From the NCBI RefSeq assembly GCF_001724815.1, contig NZ_MEDO01000001.1:124001-188000 (forward strand): 64,000 nt of DNA, written 5' to 3'. The position numbers and the translations under genes were made by a program. How positions within the stretch are numbered: the stretch's first letter is position 1; each line of letters begins with the position of its first letter. The DNA is from Arenimonas sp. SCN 70-307 (GTDB lineage Bacteria; Pseudomonadota; Gammaproteobacteria; Xanthomonadales; Xanthomonadaceae). The notes beneath the pieces are model-generated. The model worked only from the letters and a program-made list of their open reading frames with translations, was not told the DNA's origin and made no database searches. This document shows, piece by piece, positions 33,112 through 41,790 of the stretch.

Positions 33112-34194
33112 ATGTCTGATCAGGTTGCGGTGAGTGATGAGATCTCTCCTGCTGAACAACTTGAGGGGCTGATGCTGGAATCCGGTTGGACTGTCCTAAG
33201 AAAGATTGAGCGGCTCAAGGGGCAAACAGGCGGGCATTTTTCAGTTGGATATCTGGCGCGAAATGACGCTGGTGAGCTGGCCTTCCTGAAGGCACTAGAT
33301 TTTTCTCAGGCGCTTCAATCTGATGATCTTTTCGCTGCTTTAGACGAGGCAATAGGGTCGTTTCGATTTGAAATTGAAATGCTGGAGATGTGCGCGGGCC
33401 AAGGGATGACGCACGTCGTCCGCGCACTGGATAGCGGTTTCGTTCGGGTGGACGCGGGCCCGCTTGGCCGAGTGCCATTTTTGCTATTTGAACCTGCGGA
33501 GGGTGATGTCCGAAAAGCGATAAGCAGCTTCGGATTTGTGGATAGAAATTGGGCAATTGCGCTGATGCATGAAGTGGCGGTTGGTCTCCAGCAACTGCAT
33601 CTGGCCCAGCTTGCGCACCAAGACCTTAAGCCTTCAAACGTCCTCACATATGAGTCGGGAAAGCAGTTCAAGATATCTGATCTCGGTTGCGCTTCGCTCA
33701 AGGGTCGGGGGTGTCCCCGCGATGGAATGCGCGTGCCTGGCGGCTGGTCCGTTGCGCCGCCGGAGCTCCAGTACGGGCAGCTTAGTTCGGACTGGTTGGT
33801 GCGCAGGGTCGCTGCGGACTTGTATGCGTTGGGGAGCCTAGGTGTTTTTCTCTTCACGGGGCTGAGCATGAATGCGGTTGTTCGCCAGCACATTGCGGAT
33901 GGCAAGGACTGTGTTAGCTGGCTGGGGACCTACAAAGAAGTCTTCCCGTTTGTTCGGGATGCATACGAGAAGGCGTTCGAGGAGATTGCAGCTTGCTTCT
34001 CGGACCCGGTCAGTGCTGATCTTCTATTAATTCTGAAAGAGTTGTGTGAGCCGGATCCTGAGCTTCGTGGTAGTCCTGCGCACAGGGGAAGTTTGTTTGA
34101 GCAGTACTCGGTGCAGCGATATGTATCAAGACTTGCGCTACTCTCTAGGCGAGTTGCATACGCTGAAAGGAAAATAGTTAGAAATGGCGGCTAG
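33112..34194 (+). CDS. Serine/threonine protein kinase-like protein
   Basis: A 360-residue eukaryotic-type kinase without membrane segment. Seen in order: Gly loop GQTGGHFSVG, ATP lysine in AFLKALD, catalytic HQDLKPSN (HQD for HRD), metal-binding DLG (for DFG), APPELQYG in the activation region. It is thus probably active though divergent. It starts eight bases after icmF stops and overlaps the next gene by 11 bases. Lower GC and freer codon use than its neighbours point to acquired DNA. The partner and substrate are probably the TPR protein that follows. Confidence 0.85.
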   Translation: MSDQVAVSDEISPAEQLEGLMLESGWTVLRKIERLKGQTGGHFSVGYLARNDAGELAFLKALDFSQALQSDDLFAALDEAIGSFRFEIEMLEMCAGQGMTHVVRALDSGFVRVDAGPLGRVPFLLFEPAEGDVRKAISSFGFVDRNWAIALMHEVAVGLQQLHLAQLAHQDLKPSNVLTYESGKQFKISDLGCASLKGRGCPRDGMRVPGGWSVAPPELQYGQLSSDWLVRRVAADLYALGSLGVFLFTGLSMNAVVRQHIADGKDCVSWLGTYKEVFPFVRDAYEKAFEEIAACFSDPVSADLLLILKELCEPDPELRGSPAHRGSLFEQYSVQRYVSRLALLSRRVAYAERKIVRNGG

Positions 34195-35773
34195 CGGCTT
34201 CGGCGGGATCAAGGATCGGAACGTCGTCCCACGGTGGCGGCCATCTGCGCTATTCGCGAGTTCTCCTGAGGCATCGGCGTCCAAAGAGCGGTTACTAGAT
34301 GTTGGCCCGCCTGTTGCGGACTGGTCTGAAGTTGCCTATCAACACTGGGTCTCGGCGCCGAGTGTTGGGCTTCTGGCGGACGCATTTTCCGCGGCGCTGG
34401 TTGAGCAGAACAAAGCTCGGTTGATGGAATTGGCTCACGCGGTTCGCGCTTCAGGTGATCGGGTTTCCGTGCCACTTCAGAGGGCCGCCACTGCAGTTCT
34501 TGGTGGAAATGAAGATGACGTGGTCGTTGGCGCAGCATCGATAGGCGAGTTGGACCGATTCTCCGAGTCAATAACCGATCGCTACGCCAGTGAGCTAAGA
34601 AAGAGAGCCAGGCTGCAGCCGAGGAACGGTTTTCACTGGCATGATCTTTCCTATGCGCTAAACCTGCTCGGAGACAAGGATGGTGCTGAGAGCGCAATGC
34701 GTGCCGCAATTCAGGTGTCTGGCTCGCATCGCCTTATAGTGCGCAGTGCTGCGCGACTCTATTTGCACCATGATGGCCGAAAGGACGCATTGTCAGTGAT
34801 TGAGCGTGCAGGCGGGGTCGCGAAAGATCCTTGGCTGCTATCGGCTCACCTCGCCATTTCTCAGGGTGGTGGGCGTTCAAGTAGATTTTCGGTAGCGGCG
34901 CGACAGCTTGTTGAAGGACGCAAGTCTCTTTCAACACAGCATTCAGAACTTGGGATGGCTGTTGCAACCCAGGAGGTGATGTCCGGGCGATCTAAAAAGG
35001 CAAAGCAGCTGATTGCTGCAAGCAGCATTCATCCAACGGAGAATGCCTTGGCTCAGGCGGTTTGGCTCTCGCATCAATTGAGCCTGCCAGTTGCTGACTC
35101 GCTAAAGAATCAGTCAATTGAGCAAGATGCCGCTTTTGAGGCGAAGTGCTGGTCAAGCTTTTACCGTGGTGATTGGGCTTTGGCGGCGGAATCGGCGATT
35201 GGTTGGCTTATTGACGAACCTTTCTCTACGCGCCCTGCAACTCAGGGGTCATTTCTTGCTTCGACTTTTCTGCGGGATCACGTGCTGGCTGAGAGGTTTG
35301 CGGTATTTGGGTTGCGGATGAATCCCGGAGACTGGGTTCTCAGGAATAATCTGGTCGTGGCTTTGGCTGAGCAGGATCGAATTGTGGAGGCCGGAAGGGA
35401 GTTCCTTCAGTTGGCGGAGCCTTCGCCAGAAAGTGAAAACTATGCGGTCTATTGTGCTACGGGAGGATTGTTGTCCTACCGGCGAGGATTCGTTGGAGAT
35501 GGCAGGGATCTTTATGCGCGTGCCATGAGTTCCTTAGTTCGTTCTAGGAATCGTTCGTCGCAGATGATTTTGGCCCTCTACCAGAGCGCGGAGGAGATGA
35601 AGGCAGGGAATTTCGTTATGGCCAAGGAGATTCTTGGGAAGGTTCCGGCGTTCTCGGGCGTTATTGCCGACAAGGAGTCTGTCTTCTCTCGTGCGTTGGA
35701 GTTGGAGTTGCAGAGGGCGGTTGCACGAATCGCTATTGATGAGGTTTCAAATCCGCTCCTCCCGTCACCTTAG
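34184..35773 (+). CDS. TPR-rich partner protein of the kinase, unknown function
   Basis: A 529-residue protein with no signal peptide or membrane helix. Helical repeat pairs of TPR type run from about residue 140 to the end, for example HDLSYALNLLGDKDGAESAM and NNLVVALAEQDRIVEAGREF. The first 60 residues (WRPSALFASSPEA...) look disordered and Ser-rich, a plausible phosphorylation target. The start overlaps the kinase by 11 bases. Not assignable to a named family from sequence. AT-richer than the flanks, with a 264-base gap after it in which nothing was recognised. Confidence 0.75.
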   Translation: MAASGFGGIKDRNVVPRWRPSALFASSPEASASKERLLDVGPPVADWSEVAYQHWVSAPSVGLLADAFSAALVEQNKARLMELAHAVRASGDRVSVPLQRAATAVLGGNEDDVVVGAASIGELDRFSESITDRYASELRKRARLQPRNGFHWHDLSYALNLLGDKDGAESAMRAAIQVSGSHRLIVRSAARLYLHHDGRKDALSVIERAGGVAKDPWLLSAHLAISQGGGRSSRFSVAARQLVEGRKSLSTQHSELGMAVATQEVMSGRSKKAKQLIAASSIHPTENALAQAVWLSHQLSLPVADSLKNQSIEQDAAFEAKCWSSFYRGDWALAAESAIGWLIDEPFSTRPATQGSFLASTFLRDHVLAERFAVFGLRMNPGDWVLRNNLVVALAEQDRIVEAGREFLQLAEPSPESENYAVYCATGGLLSYRRGFVGDGRDLYARAMSSLVRSRNRSSQMILALYQSAEEMKAGNFVMAKEILGKVPAFSGVIADKESVFSRALELELQRAVARIAIDEVSNPLLPSP

Positions 35774-36037
35774 GATTGTGGTCGGCCCGAAGCCGCGTTT
35801 AGTGACTGTCGCGAACTAGATGTGATCGCGACGGTGCGAAGGTTTGTTGGCTTTGCTCTGGTTCTGGCGCTGAGGTTCGGTTGGCTTCGGAGTTGTCGTG
35901 AATGTTGAGTCAAATAGATGAGCATCGCTGTTCGGGTGTGCTGAGTGCGAGCGAGGCCATTTGTCGATGAGAGTCATTCCGCTCAATCAATAGTATTCTC
36001 GCCACCCCCGCGGATGCGCCACATACCAGTCCCCGGC

Positions 36038-36449
36038 TCATAACAACGCAATCTGCTCCGGCCTAAGCTCTACCACCTGCGGCGCTTCGTGTTCGCAGCT
36101 GGCGTAGTGCAAGTCCACCACGCCATCCAGCACCACGAACAGCTCCTCGCCGTCGCTTTCGTGCCAGACGTAGGGCCGTTGGGTCCAGCTCAGGTCGTTG
36201 GGTTCAGTGATGCCGTCGGAGGCATGCTCGGCCAGGTAGGCGGGGCCGGCCACGATGGCCTCGCGCACCGCGCCCAGCGGGCGGGCCACCAGCGACGGGT
36301 CCAGGGTGCGGGCCATGCGAATGGCGAAGGCGAAACCCTCGGCCACCAGGTCGCGGGTGGCGATGCTCAGGACCATGTCGAAGCGCACGGCCGGGTCTGG
36401 GTTGCGGACGTTGGCAAGCAGATTCGCCAGGAAGTCGTCGCTTGAGGGT
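36038..36449 (-). pseudogene. Chimeric remnant: LysR effector-domain fragment joined to cupin fragment
   Basis: The first part (FLANLLANVRNPDPAVRFDM, RDLVAEGFAFAIRMA, SLVARPLG, IVAGPAYLAEHA) matches the effector-binding domain of LysR regulators, with no DNA-binding domain upstream. It then passes without a stop into WHESDGEELFVVLDGVVDLHYA, the start of a small cupin, which ends prematurely at VELRPEQIALL. No start codon or ribosome site serves it; the open frame runs back into the neighbouring nuclease gene. Two decayed genes joined by deletion is the simplest reading. Confidence 0.6.
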
Positions 36450-36461
36450 TGACCAGAGTAT

Positions 36462-37283
36462 TCAGCCCGGCAGCGCCTGCGTTTCCCGGCAACGCGGAAA
36501 CGACGTGCAGCCCAGAAAGGCCTCGCCGGTTTTCCGGTTCTGCCGTCGGGCCATCGGGCTGCCGCAGCGCGGGCACGGCTGCGCGTCCGTGCCCGCATAC
36601 GTTTCTCTCGCCGGCCCGTCCGACAGGCCTGGCGTTGGGCGCATTGCCGAAATCAACTGCGCGCCCGTTACCAGCTGAATTGGCTTTCCGTTGGCGAAGC
36701 GGGCGGCATCGCTGGTGAACGGGCCAAGACTGACGATCCAGACTGCGTCGGCCCGGTGGTGCTGCAGAAGCCCCCACATTTCCCGAACGGTGGCGACGTC
36801 CACCTTCCGGCGTCGCCACTGTTTGCATTGCACCAGCTCCTTCCGACCGTTCTTGCGGACCACGAGGTCGACGCCGCCGTCGCTGCCACCGCCACCCGTC
36901 TCGGCTACGGAGTGACCATTGCGCCGAAACCACTCGCCGACCAGCTGTTCGAATTGACGCCAGCTAAGGGCCTCCAGTTGCAGACGGGCTGCCTGCGAAT
37001 CGTACAGACGGGCGCGTTGCTTGCGCCCGAGGAACGAGAGGCCGGCAGCCAGCCAGCACACCCCCAGGAGCACCCAAGCCAGCAATGACAGGCTGCTCCC
37101 AGCGCCTCCGGTCGCAAAGGCCTTGCCGATGGGTCCACCTGACTGGGCCAGATACCAAGGGATGCCGTAGCGGACCGCCAGAAACGCCAAGATGCCCGCC
37201 ACAAATCCTACGGGCCAGGGCAGTTTGGTCAGGATTTCGAAACCACCCTCATTCCGTCGGGCCAATGCATGCTCCTTTTCCAC
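36462..37283 (-). CDS. Membrane-anchored Mrr-like restriction endonuclease with C-terminal zinc finger
   Basis: A 273-residue protein: two N-terminal membrane helices (about residues 21-43 and 64-86), an Mrr-type PD-(D/E)xK nuclease domain (LSWRQFEQLVGEWFRRNGHS, GGVDLVVRKNG, QCKQWR) and a C-terminal topoisomerase-type Cys4 zinc ribbon (CPRCGSPM...GCTSFPRC). The catalytic Asp and QxK residues are present. GTG at 37283 is the only usable start. Such proteins are proposed to cut modified or foreign DNA; a housekeeping role is not excluded. No methylase is nearby. Confidence 0.85.
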   Translation of the reverse strand: MEKEHALARRNEGGFEILTKLPWPVGFVAGILAFLAVRYGIPWYLAQSGGPIGKAFATGGAGSSLSLLAWVLLGVCWLAAGLSFLGRKQRARLYDSQAARLQLEALSWRQFEQLVGEWFRRNGHSVAETGGGGSDGGVDLVVRKNGRKELVQCKQWRRRKVDVATVREMWGLLQHHRADAVWIVSLGPFTSDAARFANGKPIQLVTGAQLISAMRPTPGLSDGPARETYAGTDAQPCPRCGSPMARRQNRKTGEAFLGCTSFPRCRETQALPG

Positions 37284-37560
37284 GAACGCGACCGCCTTGC
37301 TTCCAGGATCGGCGCTCGCGTCTCAATTCTCCAAGTCCAACTGCTCCCACTACAAGCGAGGCTTTTTCTCACAAACTCTGAGCAAGGCGCCGTTTCGGTA
37401 GTCTCTCCCCGTCCCGTGGAAGGCACCAGGGGCCGTCATGAACATTGCCGAGAATACGTGGAGCTTGGGCGAGCAAATGGGCGGGTAGCGAAATCCTCTC
37501 GGGTCACGCTGCGGCCGCTTACGGGTAACCTGACACGGCCCATCCGGCCGAGGTCCAGCC

Positions 37561-38070
37561 ATGCCTGATCCCAAAATCGATGCATTTTCGGAAGTGGAGT
37601 TTCGAAACCGGGCGAAGATCGCCGCCCCAAGACGTTCTGGCCCAGACCGATTCTGGGTCGGGGTCGGCATCTTCCTCCTTGTGGCGATGGCCTATCCCTT
37701 CTACTCCTACGCCGTGCACTCCTATCTCGTTGCCCGCGAGTTCAGGGAGGCCGCGGCACGGGCAGATGCGGAGATGGAACGCTTCAATGCCAACCTCCGG
37801 CGCGAAGCGGCAGAGAGCCAGCGTGTCGCCGCCGCCGAGGCCCTGCGCACGCGCCAGCGCGGCGTGTCGGTGGCGGGGACGTCCACCATCGGCGGCAAGC
37901 GCGTCGTGATCGTCAACCTGGGGCAGGCCAGCCTGGCCGAGGCCAAGGCCACGGTTTGTGCCCAGGCGGAGCGCTACTTCCGCGAGCCCTTGGCCGGAGA
38001 AGCGCTGCATATCCAGCGCCATCGAGGTAAGCAGCCTGCGATAGACGCGGGAACCATCATCTGCGATTGA
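37561..38070 (+). CDS. Small single-pass membrane protein of unknown function
   Basis: A 169-residue protein with one transmembrane helix near residues 30-52 (FWVGVGIFLLVAMAYPF), an Ala/Glu/Arg-rich coiled-coil region (about 60-105) and a C-terminal part with conserved-looking Cys residues (VCAQAERYF, TIICD). Not recognised. The 277-base gap before it carries no gene that I could find. Composition is intermediate between the low-GC island and the host. Confidence 0.6.
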   Translation: MPDPKIDAFSEVEFRNRAKIAAPRRSGPDRFWVGVGIFLLVAMAYPFYSYAVHSYLVAREFREAAARADAEMERFNANLRREAAESQRVAAAEALRTRQRGVSVAGTSTIGGKRVVIVNLGQASLAEAKATVCAQAERYFREPLAGEALHIQRHRGKQPAIDAGTIICD

Positions 38071-38115
38071 GCCCGATGGGGACTTCCGTCGCTTCGGCAG
38101 GATGCTACGGCTGCG

Positions 38116-38472
38116 TCAGGAGATGTCCACGACCGGCACGAAGCTGCCGTAGATCATCCGCGCCCCGTCGAAGGGCATCGGATTCTCCTTCGGGTCCATC
38201 CGCGGGTCCTCCATCATCTTCTTCATGCCGGCGTCGCGGGTGGCCTTGTCGGGCCATTCGACCCAGGAGAAGCACACGGTTTCGTCGTCCTTGGCGGCCA
38301 CGCTGCGGAAGAAATCGGTCTGCTTGCCGTGCGGCACGTCGTCGCCCCAGCACTCGGTGACGCGGATGGCGCCGAACTCGAGGAAAATCGGGTCGAACCG
38401 GTTGGCGAAGTCGATGAATGCCTGTTTGTTGGCGGTGGGCACGGCCATCACGAAACCATCGACGTAACTCAT
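38116..38472 (-). CDS. DUF1428 domain protein
   Basis: A 118-residue cytoplasmic protein that matches DUF1428 throughout: MSYVDGFVMAVPTANK, VTECWGDDVPHGKQTDF, CFSWVEWPDKATRD and the closing GARMIYGSFVPV. The family has a ferredoxin-like (dimeric alpha/beta barrel) fold and no known activity. Length is normal. Confidence 0.92.
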   Translation of the reverse strand: MSYVDGFVMAVPTANKQAFIDFANRFDPIFLEFGAIRVTECWGDDVPHGKQTDFFRSVAAKDDETVCFSWVEWPDKATRDAGMKKMMEDPRMDPKENPMPFDGARMIYGSFVPVVDIS

Positions 38473-38579
38473 GGGCTTTCTCCGGGCTGCCAGCAGGGAG
38501 GCCAGCCTACTGCCGGGCGGCGGGCGAGGGTAGTGCCGCGTGGCTGGCGAATCCGCTGGGCCTCGGTGACAATCCGGCC

Positions 38580-39173
38580 ATGCGAACCTTCGTCCTGCGC
38601 GCCCGCGCCGCCCCCACCGACAGCCAGCGGCTGCTGGCGGCCATCGGCCAGGAGGCCCACCCCGAGATCCTGGCGCACACGCTGATGAACGCCATCTTCG
38701 TGGCCCAGTCGCACCGGCCCGACGTGGTGGTGTACCTGGTGCTCGAGAGCACGCAGGACTATTCGCGCACCATCCGCTTCGAGGTCAACGCCATGCACAG
38801 CATCGGCGGCTTCGACGAGCGGGCGCTGCTGGGCAAGGTGGCCGCCGCGCTCGACGCCTCGCGCGGCCTGGGCAAGGAGGAAAGCCGGCCGGTGGAGTCG
38901 GGCGTCACCGTGCGCACCATCAGCTTCGAGCGCTTGGTGCAGGAACTGGCCATCGACCACCAGCTCTTCGTCATGGACCCCAAGGGCACGCCGATCCGCG
39001 AGCAGGCCTTCGAGGGCAATCCCTGCTTCCTGCTTACCGACCACATCCCCATGCCCAAGAAGACCTTCGGCAGCCTCGAGCGCCTGGGCGCAAAGAAGCT
39101 GACGCTGGGCCGAAAGATGCTGTTCGCCTCGCAGTGCGTGGTGCTCATCCACCATGCGCTCGACGAGCGCTGA
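38580..39173 (+). CDS. TrmY-like SPOUT methyltransferase (DUF358)
   Basis: A 197-residue SPOUT-fold protein similar to archaeal TrmY, which methylates N1 of pseudouridine 54 in tRNA. Seen are the N-terminal TFVLRARAAPTD, the HTLMNAIFVAQSHRPDVVVY stretch and the C-terminal knot region FLLTDHIPMPKKTF ... TLGRKMLFASQCVVLIHHAL. Bacterial members are scattered (for example in some vibrios) and their substrate is not settled. Overlapping upstream frames were not used; ATG at 38580 gives the family start MRTFVLRA. Confidence 0.85.
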   Translation: MRTFVLRARAAPTDSQRLLAAIGQEAHPEILAHTLMNAIFVAQSHRPDVVVYLVLESTQDYSRTIRFEVNAMHSIGGFDERALLGKVAAALDASRGLGKEESRPVESGVTVRTISFERLVQELAIDHQLFVMDPKGTPIREQAFEGNPCFLLTDHIPMPKKTFGSLERLGAKKLTLGRKMLFASQCVVLIHHALDER

Positions 39174-39183
39174 GGGCGCACTG

Positions 39184-40011
39184 ATGGAAGCGCTCGCGTT
39201 CCAGGGCCACACGCTGCGCTACCGCCGCGGCGGCCAGGGCCCCGCGCTGTGGCTGATCCACGGTTTCCCCACCTCCGGCCGCGACTGGCTGCCGCTCTGG
39301 CCGGCGCTGGAGCCGCGCCACGAGCTGTTCGCGCTCGACATGCTGGGCTTCGGTGCGTCCGACAAGCCCGCGGGCTTCGACTACAAGATCGCCGCCAGCG
39401 CAGACCAGTGGGAGGCCCTCGCCCGCGCCACGGGCGTGCGCGAGGTGGCGCTGCTGGCGCACGACTACGGCGACACGGTGGCCCAGGAGCTGCTGGCGCG
39501 CCAGCGCGAGGGGCGGCTGGGCTTTCGCATCACCTCAGCCGTGTTCCTCAACGGCGGGCTCTTCCCCGAAGCCACCCGGCCGCTGCGGCTGCAGCGCCTG
39601 CTGGCCGGGCCGCTGGGGCCGCTGCTGGCGCGCTTCACCGGCGAGGCGCGCTTCCGGCAAAGCATGGCGCGCATTCGCGCCCGGCCCTGGCCGGAGGGCG
39701 AGCTCGCCGCAGCCTGGCAGGGCCTGGCCAGCAACGGCGGCCGCGCGGTGATGCCCAAGCTGCTCGGCTACATCGCCGAACGCCACCGCCACCGCGAGCG
39801 CTGGGTCGGCGCTCTCGAGCACGCCGGCATCCCCATCGCCCTCGTCAACGGCCTCGAAGACCCCATCTCCGGCCGCAGTATCGTCGCCCGCTGGCGCGAG
39901 CTGCTGCCACAAGCCCCCGTCGTCGAACTTCCCGGCGTCGGCCATTACCCGCAGCTGGAGGCGCCGGCGGAGTTGCTGCTCGCGTACGAGAAATTCATAG
40001 TCAAGCCATGA
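39184..40011 (+). CDS. Alpha/beta hydrolase with Asp nucleophile
   Basis: A 275-residue alpha/beta hydrolase. The oxyanion motif HGFPTSGRDW, nucleophile elbow LAHDYGDTVAQ (Asp rather than Ser), and C-terminal GVGHYPQLEAP with the catalytic His are visible. The Asp nucleophile places it with epoxide hydrolases, haloalkane dehalogenases and MEST-like proteins, not esterases; no substrate can be given. Starts ten bases after the TrmY-like gene and overlaps the next gene by four bases (ATGA). Confidence 0.88.
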   Translation: MEALAFQGHTLRYRRGGQGPALWLIHGFPTSGRDWLPLWPALEPRHELFALDMLGFGASDKPAGFDYKIAASADQWEALARATGVREVALLAHDYGDTVAQELLARQREGRLGFRITSAVFLNGGLFPEATRPLRLQRLLAGPLGPLLARFTGEARFRQSMARIRARPWPEGELAAAWQGLASNGGRAVMPKLLGYIAERHRHRERWVGALEHAGIPIALVNGLEDPISGRSIVARWRELLPQAPVVELPGVGHYPQLEAPAELLLAYEKFIVKP

Positions 40012-40691
40012 ACTCGCACTTTCTCCAGTCAATGGTGGTCGGTTTGCTGGCCTGTGGCCTCCTTGCAGGCTGCGGGAAGGATCCGCAGCCCGCCGAGCCT
40101 CGCCCGCAACAGGCCGGCCAGCCTATGTCGCCCGCGGAGACCGCCGCCCGCCTCGCCGCCGCACGCGGCGCTGCGTTGAGAGGCGACCAAGCGGCTGTGC
40201 AGGAGCAGATGGAGGCTATGCAGGAGGATTTCCGCAAGTCGATCCGGCTCGCGGATCCATCCCGGCGCGTTGATCGGGAGCAGGCCCGCGCCGCCGCACG
40301 CACTGTGCCGGGGGTGCGATCAGTGGTTTGGCTCGATCACGAGAACCTTTTCGCCACCGTCGAGTCGGCTGACGCCCGGAGCTTCCAGACCATCGACCGG
40401 ATCTGTGTGGCGCTGGAGCCACTGGGCGACACGCTCGGTGTGGTTGTGAACCTTCAGAACAGCTCCGCCAGGAACAGCGATGAGTTGGCAACCCTCAGTC
40501 GAAACTGCCAGCTTGCGCCTGGCGAGAGGGCGTTCCTTTCCCGCGAGCGGAAGATCGACGTGGTGGATGCCCAAACCCGGGCTCAGCACAAGGCGAACCA
40601 GAGGCTGTCACAGCAGAGCCCGGAGGATCTTGAGCGCCAGGCTGAAAGCCTGCGCATCCTCGAGAAGAGCACTCCCTCAGTTCACGACTAG
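40008..40691 (+). CDS. Lipoprotein of unknown function
   Basis: A 227-residue lipoprotein: signal peptide with lipobox LLAGC (lipidated Cys at about 22), a Pro/Ala/Gln linker, and a mature domain with VPGVRSVVWLDHENLFATVE and a Cys pair (RICVALEP, RNCQLAPGE). The C terminus is Gln/Glu-rich helical. Not recognised. Translationally coupled to the hydrolase through ATGA. Confidence 0.75.
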   Translation: MNSHFLQSMVVGLLACGLLAGCGKDPQPAEPRPQQAGQPMSPAETAARLAAARGAALRGDQAAVQEQMEAMQEDFRKSIRLADPSRRVDREQARAAARTVPGVRSVVWLDHENLFATVESADARSFQTIDRICVALEPLGDTLGVVVNLQNSSARNSDELATLSRNCQLAPGERAFLSRERKIDVVDAQTRAQHKANQRLSQQSPEDLERQAESLRILEKSTPSVHD

Positions 40692-40819
40692 GTCCATGTG
40701 CCCCTGCAAGCGGCCACCCAGTATGGCTGTACGAGCGTCCGGGCGACTCGCGGCCTGAGCCCTCACACCCCGCCCACGCCGCCCGTCATGCAATGGCGCA
40801 CCCCACCGCGGCCTTGCCC

Positions 40820-41386
40820 ATGCGCCCGCTTGCTGCCACCGCCCTTGTCCTGGTCCTGGCGTTGTCGCCCGCGGCGGCCGAGGAGAACGCCATGCAAACC
40901 CTGATGCAGTTCGACGACGGCGCCGGCGAGCCGCGCTGGGTGGCCGTGAACGACGGGGTCATGGGCGGCCGCTCGCAGGGCGGGCCGGAGGTGAAGGGCG
41001 GGGCGCTACACTTCAGCGGCGTGCTCTCGCTGGCCAACAACGGCGGCTTCTCGTCGGTTCGAACCGTGGGCCGCAATTTCGATGTCACCGGCGCCCAGGC
41101 CGTGGTGCTCCGGGTGAAGGGCGACGGCCGCACCTACCAGCTGCGCCTGGCCACCGACGCGCGCTTCCGCGGCATCACCGTGTCCTGGGGCGGCGAGTTC
41201 GCCACCGTCGCCGGCCAGTGGACCGAGGTGCGCGTGCCCCTGGCCACGCTCCGCCCCAGCGCCCACGGCATGCAGCTGCAGGGCCCGCCGATGGATCCGT
41301 CCAAAGTCCGCGAACTCGGCCTGCTGGTGGGCGACAAGCGCGAAGGCCCGTTCGCGCTGGAAGTGGACTGGATCGCCGTGGAGTAG
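40820..41386 (+). CDS. CIA30 family exported protein
   Basis: A 188-residue protein with a signal peptide (MRPLAATALVLVLALSPAAA-E) and one CIA30 (complex I intermediate-associated 30) beta-sandwich: FDDGAGEPRWVAVNDGVMGGRS, LSLANNGGFSSVR, VLRVKGDGRTYQLRL, and the closing FALEVDWIAVE. Bacterial CIA30 proteins bind unknown, perhaps carbohydrate, ligands. An ATG at 40793 is the alternative start; the one used gives a more typical signal peptide. Confidence 0.88.
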   Translation: MRPLAATALVLVLALSPAAAEENAMQTLMQFDDGAGEPRWVAVNDGVMGGRSQGGPEVKGGALHFSGVLSLANNGGFSSVRTVGRNFDVTGAQAVVLRVKGDGRTYQLRLATDARFRGITVSWGGEFATVAGQWTEVRVPLATLRPSAHGMQLQGPPMDPSKVRELGLLVGDKREGPFALEVDWIAVE

Positions 41387-41471
41387 CTCGCGGCAGCGAT
41401 CTCCTGCCAGCCAGCGCGATCAAGCCTTACAGACGGGGCCGGTCCAGTGCGCGAACCTGATTGCCAGTAAT

Positions 41472-41484
41472 AACCTATTAGGTT
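41472..41484. promoter_or_regulatory. MqsA operator palindrome
   Basis: AACCTATTAGGTT, in an AT-rich patch nine bases before mqsR, fits the AACCT-N3/4-AGGTT palindrome bound by E. coli MqsA. This supports autorepression of the mqsRA pair. Confidence 0.85.
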
Positions 41485-41492
41485 AAATTGGC

Positions 41493-41789
41493 ATGGAGAA
41501 GCGCACCCCGCATGTCGGTCTGGCGACGATCCGAGGGCTGATCGAAACGGGGCGAGTGCGGATGACATTCTCCGCCGTGCAGGGCGCCCAAGGGCTCGGC
41601 ATGGACACCGGCGAGGTCCTCAATGTCGTTCGAGCGTTGAGGCCGTCGGACTTCCGAAAGAGCATGACGACATATGCGGACCATCGGATATGGCAGGACG
41701 TGTACTGCCCGACGACGCGCAAGGGACGTGTGTACTTGAAGCTGACCGTCCTGGACGAGCTGTTGGTTGTTTCCTTCAAAGAGGCCTGA
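41493..41789 (+). CDS. mqsR: MqsR-family mRNA interferase toxin
   Basis: A 98-residue type II toxin that cuts mRNA, typically at GCU sites. Family motifs MEKRTPH, DFRKSMTTYADHRIWQDVY and VYLKLTVLDELLVVSFKE are all present, including the Lys, Tyr and Arg residues used for catalysis. The toxin-first gene order and one-base spacing to mqsA are normal for this system. Confidence 0.95.
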   Translation: MEKRTPHVGLATIRGLIETGRVRMTFSAVQGAQGLGMDTGEVLNVVRALRPSDFRKSMTTYADHRIWQDVYCPTTRKGRVYLKLTVLDELLVVSFKEA

Positions 41790-41790
41790 G

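Noticed and set aside
37284-37560. Possible short coding extension upstream of the Mrr-like gene
   Set aside because: In-frame residues exist only back to a stop at about 37325 and no ATG is available; the rest of the gap shows no conserved motif or ribosome site.
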